This document shows, one piece after another, positions 14,057 through 19,668 of a stretch of 19,668 nucleotides of DNA. The notes below the pieces were generated by a model. It was given only the letters and a program-made list of their open reading frames with translations, was not told the origin of the DNA and did not search any database. A program made the position numbers and the translations under genes. Positions within the stretch are counted from its first letter, which is position 1. Every line of letters starts with the position of its first letter. The stretch comes from PFJX01 sp037442845 (GTDB lineage: Bacteria; Pseudomonadota; Gammaproteobacteria; Burkholderiales; Thiobacillaceae), in NCBI GenBank assembly GCA_037442845.1, contig JBBIPL010000037.1, positions 1 to 19,668 on the forward strand. Reading direction: 5' to 3'.

Positions 14057-16054
14057 ATGCTCGCCGACCTCAACCCCCAGCAGCGCGCAGCCGTGCAGTA
14101 CCTGGACGGCCCCCTGCTGGTGCTGGCCGGGGCGGGCTCGGGCAAGACCCGGGTGATCACGCGCAAGATCGCCTGGCTGGTGAACCAGTGCGGCATCGAA
14201 GCCCGGCATGTCGCCGCCATCACCTTCACCAACAAGGCGGCGCGCGAGATGCGCGAGCGCGTCGGCGAGCTGCTGCCGGGCAAACGGGGGCATGGCCTCA
14301 CCGTCTCCACCTTCCACGCCCTGGGCCTTTCCATCCTGCGCGCCGAAGCCGGAAGGCTGGGCTACAAGCCGCGTTTCTCGGTGCTGGACACCGCCGACAC
14401 GCAGCAGATCCTGTCCGATATCCTGAAGAACCCGGACAAGGCCGGCCTGCGCCAGGCCGTCGCCATCATCTCGCACTGGAAGAATGTCCTGCTCGACCCC
14501 GCGGCCGCGCGGCAAGCCGCCGGCGACGAAGGCGAGCGCCAGGCGGCCGCGGCCTACCAGGCCTACCAGGACACCCTGCGCGCCTACCAGGCCATGGATT
14601 TCGACGATCTCATCCGCCTGCCGGTCGGCCTCTTCCGCGAGCACCCGGAGGTGCTGGCCACCTGGCAGGGCCGGCTGCGCTACCTACTCGTCGACGAATA
14701 TCAGGACACCAATGGCGCCCAGTACGAGTTCCTCAAACTGCTGGCCGGCCCCATGGGCCGCTTCACCGCCGTGGGCGACGACGACCAGGCCATCTACGCC
14801 TGGCGCGGCGCCGACGTGGAGAACCTGTGCCGGCTGCAAGAGGACTGGCCGCGCCTGAAGATCATCCCGCTGACGCAGAACTATCGTTCCAGCCAGCGCA
14901 TCCTGCGCGCCGCCAACAGCGTCATCCGCAACAACCCGCGGCTCTCCGACAAGAACTTGTGGAGCGAGCTGGGCGTCGGCGAGCACGTCGAACTGGTGGA
15001 ATGCCGCGACGACCGCCACGAAGCGGAAAGCGTGGTGATGCGCATCTCCGCGCACAAGTTCGAGCACCGCACCCGCTTCGCCGACTACGCCATCCTCTAT
15101 CGCGGCAACCATCAGGCGAGGCTGTTCGAAGAGGCCCTGCGCGAGGCGAAAATGCCCTACCAGATCTCCGGCGGCCAATCCTTCTTCGACCGCGCCGAGA
15201 TCAAGGACCTCACCGCCTACCTGCGCCTGATCGCCAACCAGGACGACGATCCCGCCTTCATCCGCGCCGCCACCACGCCGCGCCGCGGCATCGGGCCGGG
15301 CACCCTGGAAAAGCTCGGCGAACAGGCTGGAAAACGCCATGTCAGCCTGTTCGCCGCCGCTTTCGAGGCCGGCTTGCAGCCCCTGCTGCCGGCGCGGCAA
15401 CTGGAGCCGCTGCTGGAGTTCTGCGCCTTCATCCAGCGCATCGCCGATCGCGCCGAGAAGGAACCCGCCGGCCGCCTGCTCGAGGAACTGCTGGCCGCGA
15501 TCCGCTACGAGGAATGGCTGTACGACAGCGAGGACGACCGCGCCGCCCGCGCGAAATGGGAAAACGTGCGCGACTTCGTGGACTGGCTGGCGAAGAAGGG
15601 CGAGGACGAGGAGCGCAGCCTGATCGAGCTCACCCAGACCGTCAGCCTGATGAACCTGCTGGAGGGTCGCGAGGAAACCGAGCCGGACGCGGTGCGCCTG
15701 TCCACCCTGCACGCCGCGAAGGGCCTGGAATACCCCCACGTCTTCCTGGTGGGCGTCGAGGAGGAGATCCTGCCGCACCGGGAATGCCTGGAAGGCGCGC
15801 GGCTGGAAGAGGAACGTCGGCTCATGTACGTCGGCATCACCCGCGCCCGCCGCGGGCTCACCATCACCTGGTGCGGCAAGCGCAGGCGCGGCGGCGATCT
15901 AGTCGTCTGCGAGCCCTCCCGCTTCCTGCTGGAACTGGACGCGGCCGAGGTGAAACGGGCCGGCGCGCAGAGCGAAAACCAGGCCAGCCGGGAAGACGGC
16001 CGCAAGAAGCTGTCCGCCCTGAAGGCGATGCTGGGCGGGCGCACCAACAAATAA
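14057..16054 (+). CDS. rep: ATP-dependent DNA helicase Rep (UvrD/Rep family)
   Basis: This 665-residue superfamily 1A 3'-5' helicase assists replication forks past bound proteins. Motifs appear in order: GAGSGKT (25-31, Walker A), TFTNKAAREM (Ia), LLVDEYQDTN (about 210-219, Walker B), GDDDQAIYAWRGA (III), QNYRSSQRIL (IV), LSTLHAAKGLEYPHVFLVG (V) and RLMYVGITRAR (VI). The length is close to E. coli Rep (673), and the DEYQDTN box and the LNPQQRAAV start favour Rep over UvrD or PcrA. No Shine-Dalgarno sequence is obvious before ATG 14057. The start lies immediately after the cytochrome c4 terminator, so rep needs its own promoter or read-through. Confidence 0.95.
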   Translation: MLADLNPQQRAAVQYLDGPLLVLAGAGSGKTRVITRKIAWLVNQCGIEARHVAAITFTNKAAREMRERVGELLPGKRGHGLTVSTFHALGLSILRAEAGRLGYKPRFSVLDTADTQQILSDILKNPDKAGLRQAVAIISHWKNVLLDPAAARQAAGDEGERQAAAAYQAYQDTLRAYQAMDFDDLIRLPVGLFREHPEVLATWQGRLRYLLVDEYQDTNGAQYEFLKLLAGPMGRFTAVGDDDQAIYAWRGADVENLCRLQEDWPRLKIIPLTQNYRSSQRILRAANSVIRNNPRLSDKNLWSELGVGEHVELVECRDDRHEAESVVMRISAHKFEHRTRFADYAILYRGNHQARLFEEALREAKMPYQISGGQSFFDRAEIKDLTAYLRLIANQDDDPAFIRAATTPRRGIGPGTLEKLGEQAGKRHVSLFAAAFEAGLQPLLPARQLEPLLEFCAFIQRIADRAEKEPAGRLLEELLAAIRYEEWLYDSEDDRAARAKWENVRDFVDWLAKKGEDEERSLIELTQTVSLMNLLEGREETEPDAVRLSTLHAAKGLEYPHVFLVGVEEEILPHRECLEGARLEEERRLMYVGITRARRGLTITWCGKRRRGGDLVVCEPSRFLLELDAAEVKRAGAQSENQASREDGRKKLSALKAMLGGRTNK

Positions 16055-16076
16055 AAACGCGGCCCGCGGGCCGCGT
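16053..16076 (-). terminator. Rho-independent terminator of the cytochrome c5-like gene
   Basis: The palindrome cgcggcccgcgggccgcg (16058-16075) is followed, read on the - strand, by a run of five T residues (complement of 16053-16057). It lies 18 bp after the cytochrome stop and overlaps the rep stop codon. It could slow transcripts from both directions. Confidence 0.8.
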
Positions 16077-16093
16077 GCTCGACCAAGGCAGGC

Positions 16094-16885
16094 TTACTTG
16101 GCCTGGGTCGCTTCGATGGCCAGCCTGGCTTCCGCCACCATGAAGTCCACCGCCAGCCGGGTATCGGCGTCGGACAGCTTCTCGTTGCCGCCCTTCGCCG
16201 GACCGCCGAAGCTGCCGTTGATGGCGGCGGCATAGAGAACTTCCTTGCCTTCCTTGATCAGCGCCGCCCAGGCCTTGGCGTCGCCGAGTTTTTGCGCGCC
16301 GGTGATGCCGGTGTCATGGCAGCTCGCGCAGTTGTCGGCGTACACCGCCTTGCCGCGCGCCAGTTCGGCAGCGGTGAGTTCCGGTTCTTTCTTCAGCGTC
16401 GCCTCGAAACTGGCGCCGACCGCGTTGGCCATGTAGACCACGCCGCGCGCCACTTCCAGATCGCTGAGATCGGGATCGCCGCCGCGCGCGGGCATTTTGC
16501 CGAAACCCTTGATGGCATGTGTGAGCAGGGTGTCATAGCCGCCGGCCAGACGCCTGCCCCAGTCCGCGCGCTCCTTGTGCTTGGGCGAGCCGAGCGCGCC
16601 GGAGGCGTGGCAGCCGGCGCACACCTCGTTGTAGACCTGTTCGCCGGTGCGCTCCACCTTGGGCGCGTTGGGGTCGACGGCGAGGGACTTGCCGAAGGGC
16701 TGGATGCGTTCGCGCACCGCCTGGTCGGACAGCGGCGCCGCGTCCGGCTGCCCCATGCGGCCCTGGATGCCGAGCAACAGCAGGACGATGAGGACGATCG
16801 CCAGACCGGGCGCGAACAGACCGCCCAGGGTGGCGTACAAAAATTCCTTCGGGGTGGTCTTGGTCATTTCAACGTGCTCGGCCAT
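16094..16885 (-). CDS. Membrane-anchored diheme cytochrome c5-like protein
   Basis: This 263-residue diheme c-type cytochrome is anchored in the inner membrane. A membrane segment at about residues 24-40 leaves the remainder in the periplasm. Heme motifs are CAGCH at 89-93 and CASCH at 186-190. The first domain has the cytochrome c5 Met-ligand loop GFGKMPARGG with M131. In the second domain the corresponding loop reads GSFGGPAKGGN, without Met, so its heme may lack the usual sixth ligand. The frame opens 20 codons upstream, but ATG at 16885 is chosen because aggga lies 7 nt before it and the membrane anchor then sits at a normal position. It converges with rep and ends in its own terminator. 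Confidence 0.9.
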   Translation of the reverse strand: MAEHVEMTKTTPKEFLYATLGGLFAPGLAIVLIVLLLLGIQGRMGQPDAAPLSDQAVRERIQPFGKSLAVDPNAPKVERTGEQVYNEVCAGCHASGALGSPKHKERADWGRRLAGGYDTLLTHAIKGFGKMPARGGDPDLSDLEVARGVVYMANAVGASFEATLKKEPELTAAELARGKAVYADNCASCHDTGITGAQKLGDAKAWAALIKEGKEVLYAAAINGSFGGPAKGGNEKLSDADTRLAVDFMVAEARLAIEATQAK

Positions 16886-16939
16886 GGTGCGGTCCCTGCG
16901 GCTTGGATTGAAAAATCGTGTGATTATAAGGGTTATCCC

Positions 16940-16969
16940 CTGCAAGCCGAAAGCGGCCTGTGCTATTCT
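16940..16969 (+). promoter_or_regulatory. Possible sigma-70 promoter of the tRNA-Arg gene
   Basis: ctgcaa (16940-16945) and tattct (16964-16969) are 18 nt apart, with an extended-10 TG just before the second box. It lies 12 bp before the tRNA 5' end. The -35 match is weak. Confidence 0.4.
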
Positions 16970-16981
16970 CCGGCCCCCGTG

Positions 16982-17058
16982 GCGCCCGTAGCTCAGCTGG
17001 ATAGAGTACTGCCCTCCGAAGGCAGGGGTCGTGCGTTCGAATCGCGCCGGGCGCGCCA
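16982..17058 (+). tRNA. tRNA-Arg, anticodon CCG
   Basis: This is a complete 77-nt cloverleaf. The acceptor stem gcgcccg pairs with cgggcgc. The D arm is gctcagctggatagagt. The anticodon stem ctgcc/ggcag encloses ctccgaa, giving anticodon CCG for codon CGG. The T arm is gtgcg-ttcgaat-cgcgc, and the discriminator base is G. The 3' CCA (17056-17058) is encoded. No introns or mismatched stems stand out. Confidence 0.97.
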
Positions 17059-17069
17059 GTCAATCAAGT

Positions 17070-17093
17070 GGTGTCCGCGGATACCCTTTTCTT
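17070..17093 (+). terminator. Probable terminator of the tRNA-Arg gene
   Basis: The stem ggtgtc-cgcg-gatacc (17070-17085, one G-T pair) is followed by the T-rich cttttctt. It lies 11 bp after the tRNA and reaches the stop codon of the convergent methyltransferase gene. Confidence 0.55.
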
Positions 17094-18574
17094 CAGGCCG
17101 CCCTTCCCGGCTTGCGGTTGCCGCCCGCCACAAGACGATACTCATACAGCCGGCACTCCAAGGGTCCGTTGAACAGGGGCGTGCGTCGGCTTGCGCTGAG
17201 GCCGATCCGCTTGGGAAGCTCCGGGTCGGCGGACAGCAGGTAGGCGGTCCAGCCCGGGAAATGCCGCTTCAGGTTGTCGCCGATGTCCCGGTAGAACGTG
17301 GCCATGTCCTCGGTCGACAGGCGCACGCCGTAGGGCGGGTTGCTGACGATGAGGCCGCCGGGGGCGGGTGGATTCACGTTGAGGAAGTCGGCCTCCATGA
17401 TGCGCACGCAATCGAGCAGGCCCGCCGCCTTCAGGTTGAGGCCGGCGGCGCGCAGCATGCGCGGGTCGATGTCGGAGCCGAAGATGGGCAGGGGATGCGG
17501 CTCCGCCATGGCGGCCTGGGCGTCCTTGCGCAGGCGCTGCCATGCCACCCTATCGAAATTCTTCAGGTTCTCGAAGGCGAAATGCCGCTTCAGGCCGGGG
17601 GCGATGTCGAGGGCCATGAGTCCCGCTTCCAGCAACAGGGTGCCGCCGCCCATCATGGGATCGTAGAGGGGGATGCCCGGGCGCCAGCCGGCCAGCTTCA
17701 GCAGGCCCGCCGCCAGGTTCTCGTTCAGCGGCGCGGCGGCGGCCTGCACCCGGTAGCCGCGCCGGTTGAGGGGCTCGCCGGAGAGGTCGACGTAAATTGA
17801 ATAGCGTTCGTCGGTGAGATAGGCCACCAGGGGCACGGCGGGTTCGCGGGTATCCACGCTGGGCCGCTGGCCGGTGGCTTGGCGGAAGCGGTCGCAGACC
17901 GCGTCCTTGATCTTCAGGCTGACGAAATTGAGGCTCTTCAGGGGGCTGTTGCGGCCCACGGTGGTGACGGCCAGGGTGCGGGAGACGTCGAACAGGTCCG
18001 GCCAATCCACGGCCAGGGCGCCGCGATAGAGGTCGTCCTCCATGCGGTAGCGGCCCTCCGCCACCCGCCACAGCACGCGCACGGCCAGCCGGCTCCACAA
18101 ATTCACTTTCCAGCCCAGGGCCATGCCGCCGCGGAAGGCGACGCCGCCGGCGGCCGGCAGCGCCTCGTCGGCGCCCAGGTCGACGATTTCCTTGAGCAGT
18201 TCGGCTTCCAGTCCCTTGGCGCAGGGCGCGAAGAAATGCTCCCGCCGGGCGGCGCGGGGCGGCTGCTTGTCCGCCCGGCGCGTGGTTTTTTCGGTGCGCG
18301 GCGGCCGCTCGCCGCGCGGCGCCCCTCGCTTAGGAACGGGCTCGCCGGCAGGCGCGGGCCTAGCACGCCGACGCGGAACCGGGGGCGCCGCTTCAGCCTC
18401 GGCCGCGGCCTTGGCGGCGGGCGCCGGTTGCGCGACCTTGTCCGCCAGGCTGGGACGCCTGGGGGCGCGGTGACGGCCGCGAACCGGCGGTCGATCGCCG
18501 GGAACTTGCTTCTCCCCTGCCGTATCAGGTTTGATGGAAAGAATGCTGCGTTTGGGTTTATCCGATGACGACAC
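17093..18574 (-). CDS. rlmL: RlmL-like 23S rRNA (guanine-N2) methyltransferase with basic N-terminal tail
   Basis: This 493-residue SAM-dependent RNA methyltransferase has a THUMP domain beginning near residue 110 (REHFFAPCAKGLEAELLKE). A Rossmann methyltransferase domain follows with DPMMGGGTLL at 305-314, the acidic SDIDPRM near 367-373 and the catalytic NPPYGVRL at 412-419. It matches the RlmL half (m2G2445 of 23S rRNA) of E. coli RlmKL; the RlmK half is absent. The first ~108 residues are a Pro/Ala/Arg/Lys-rich, probably disordered extension. A GTG at 18574 opens the frame, but starts further in cannot be excluded because no Shine-Dalgarno sequence is evident. Its 5' end overlaps that of the divergent TlpA-like gene by 10 bp. 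Confidence 0.88.
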   Translation of the reverse strand: MSSSDKPKRSILSIKPDTAGEKQVPGDRPPVRGRHRAPRRPSLADKVAQPAPAAKAAAEAEAAPPVPRRRARPAPAGEPVPKRGAPRGERPPRTEKTTRRADKQPPRAARREHFFAPCAKGLEAELLKEIVDLGADEALPAAGGVAFRGGMALGWKVNLWSRLAVRVLWRVAEGRYRMEDDLYRGALAVDWPDLFDVSRTLAVTTVGRNSPLKSLNFVSLKIKDAVCDRFRQATGQRPSVDTREPAVPLVAYLTDERYSIYVDLSGEPLNRRGYRVQAAAAPLNENLAAGLLKLAGWRPGIPLYDPMMGGGTLLLEAGLMALDIAPGLKRHFAFENLKNFDRVAWQRLRKDAQAAMAEPHPLPIFGSDIDPRMLRAAGLNLKAAGLLDCVRIMEADFLNVNPPAPGGLIVSNPPYGVRLSTEDMATFYRDIGDNLKRHFPGWTAYLLSADPELPKRIGLSASRRTPLFNGPLECRLYEYRLVAGGNRKPGRAA

Positions 18575-19083
18575 GGGAATTCCTCAAGAAACTGACCCCC
18601 AGTCCGGTCACGGCCATCCTCATCGGCCTGATCGTATACCTCTGGTTCCGCCCGCCGGCCTTCGTCGACGAGTTGCGCCAGCCGGCCCCCGACCTGCCGG
18701 AGTTGTCCGCCCTGCGCGGACAGGTCGTGCTGGTCAACTTCTGGGCCACCTGGTGCCCCTACTGCCGCCATGAAATGCCGGCCATGGAGAGGTTCTATCG
18801 GGAAAACCGGGACAAGGGCTTCGCGATTGTCGCCTACAGCCTGGATAAATCCCAGGCCGAGGTGGATGCCTTCATGCGCGCGGAGGGCTACAGCTTTCCG
18901 GCGCCCCTGGCCGATCAGGCCGCCACCGCCGCTTTCGGCGGGGTCAACCGGGTGCCCCTGTCCTTCGTGGTGGATCGCGACGGCATGCTGCGCCACAAGG
19001 TGGCCGGCCAGGTCCACGCCGGCCGCCTGGACGACCTCATCACCCCTCTGCTGGCGGCGCCGGCGCCTGCCGCGGCTCGCTGA
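18565..19083 (+). CDS. TlpA/DsbE-like thiol-disulfide oxidoreductase
   Basis: This 172-residue membrane-anchored thioredoxin-fold protein has a membrane segment at about residues 14-28, with the domain facing the periplasm. The active site is WCPYC at 63-67 within NFWATWCPYCRHEMP. The cis-Pro loop is NRVPLSFVVDRDG. This layout fits TlpA/ResA/DsbE or ScsD-type proteins, which act in cytochrome c maturation or periplasmic thiol redox. The specific partner cannot be told. The two c-type cytochromes nearby make a heme-maturation role plausible by inference only. It overlaps the rlmL-like start by 10 bp and the dinB-like 3' end by 44 bp. No Shine-Dalgarno sequence is obvious before ATG 18565. Confidence 0.9.
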   Translation: MTTREFLKKLTPSPVTAILIGLIVYLWFRPPAFVDELRQPAPDLPELSALRGQVVLVNFWATWCPYCRHEMPAMERFYRENRDKGFAIVAYSLDKSQAEVDAFMRAEGYSFPAPLADQAATAAFGGVNRVPLSFVVDRDGMLRHKVAGQVHAGRLDDLITPLLAAPAPAAAR

Positions 19084-19588
19084 GCAGCCGTTCCATCTCG
19101 CGTTTGTAGAGGACGAAATCCATCTCCGGGCAGGGCGCGCCCAGGCGCGTGGCGACCGCAGACACCTGGCCGCGATGATGCGCGTAATGCGTGAACAGCT
19201 GCGTCAGGGCGTCGCGCGTCCACATCGCCCGCGTCTTGCCGTCGCCGCTCAGGAACTGGATCTGCGCGTCGAAGTACTCCTCCGGCTGGGCTTCCAGCCA
19301 GGCTTGCAGGCGACGTGTCTCGCGCCGCAGGGCGGTCTTCAGTTCGCGCCACTCCGGGTTGTGGATGACGCGGTAGTTGACCGGCAGGTGTTCTCCCCGC
19401 AGACGTGCCTGCCAGGACTGGCTGGCCGCCAGGATGTGGTCGACGGTGTGGTGGATGCTCTTGAAGAACAAGCCCTGGTCGCTGGCGAGGACCTCGGCCT
19501 GGAGATGGTCCAGGGCGGAGAACAGAACCTCGTTGGCCCAGTGCTGGTAGTCGGCCTGCACGACGAAATAGTTTTTCCACGCATACAT
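19040..19588 (-). CDS. DinB-fold putative metal-dependent protein
   Basis: This 182-residue protein of the DinB/YfiT four-helix-bundle family has metal-ligand histidines in IHHTVDHIL (about 45-53) and FTHYAHHRGQ (132-141). The second motif is the family's HxxHRGQ box. Members include thiol-dependent transferases and many proteins of unknown role; the name comes from a Bacillus damage-induced gene and does not show DNA-repair function. ATG at 19588 is preceded on the - strand by gaggga with 8 nt spacing, and this ribosome-binding site is provided by the edge of a palindromic repeat. The 3' end overlaps the convergent TlpA-like gene by 44 bp. Confidence 0.9.
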   Translation of the reverse strand: MYAWKNYFVVQADYQHWANEVLFSALDHLQAEVLASDQGLFFKSIHHTVDHILAASQSWQARLRGEHLPVNYRVIHNPEWRELKTALRRETRRLQAWLEAQPEEYFDAQIQFLSGDGKTRAMWTRDALTQLFTHYAHHRGQVSAVATRLGAPCPEMDFVLYKREMERLLSEPRQAPAPPAEG

Positions 19589-19596
19589 GATCTGGT

Positions 19597-19668
19597 TCCC
19601 TCACCCCCAGCCCCTCTCCCGCCTGCGGGAGAGGGGAGCTTCGAGAAGTCGCTACGCGACTTGCACGC
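19597..19668. repeat. Palindromic intergenic repeat at right edge
   Basis: A 12-bp perfect stem, cccctctcccgc / gcgggagagggg (19611-19636), is preceded by ccctcacccccag. This is the widespread 'ccctcaccc-agcccctctccc' intergenic repeat. A second hairpin, aagtcgc-tac-gcgactt (19646-19662), follows. The element is probably cut by the window end. Confidence 0.82.

Overview
The window looks like chromosomal DNA from a GC-rich betaproteobacterium of the Rhodocyclales/Nitrosomonadales kind. The evidence is the bamB-der order, a Mg-type HemB, paired diheme cytochromes c4 and c5, a Rep helicase, and genes of the PEP-CTERM/exosortase (XrtA) system. Genus cannot be read from the sequence. All gene identities come from reading translated motifs; no database search was run.

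Left part (1-3364, + strand): a heptamer tandem repeat, then yfgM, bamB and der, an outer-membrane/ribosome assembly block. In many betaproteobacteria der is followed by hfq-hflX. Here it is followed by a short repeat-bearing spacer and an accessory block on the opposite strand.

Accessory block (3541-10252, - strand, transcribed right to left): a FeeM-type N-acyl amino acid synthase, a ThiF/E1-like adenylyltransferase, a PEP-CTERM/exosortase-associated acyltransferase, the giant TPR lipoprotein PrsT, and an MGT-type glycosyltransferase. The first three are spaced by 30-39 bp and probably form one operon. prsT and the glycosyltransferase are 10 bp apart and form a second unit. Together they look like a lipo-amino-acid/envelope module tied to the exosortase system. 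No exosortase or PEP-CTERM substrate is inside the window. This is the most interesting region, because the E1-like protein between two autoinducer-synthase-fold acyltransferases has no obvious assigned role.

Middle (10442-13266): a YcgR-type PilZ protein divergent from the FeeM gene, then hemB and engB on the - strand. They are separated by 376 bp without a gene. That gap holds three REP/dRS3-like palindromes and a run of stem-loops ending in a + strand terminator.

Right part (13381-19668): cytochrome c4, Rep helicase, a membrane-anchored diheme cytochrome c5-like protein, tRNA-Arg(CCG), an RlmL-like 23S rRNA methyltransferase with a long basic N-terminal extension, a TlpA-like thiol-disulfide protein, and a DinB-fold protein. 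The last three are packed with overlapping ends. The right edge enters a common palindromic intergenic repeat. Four hairpin terminators are visible.
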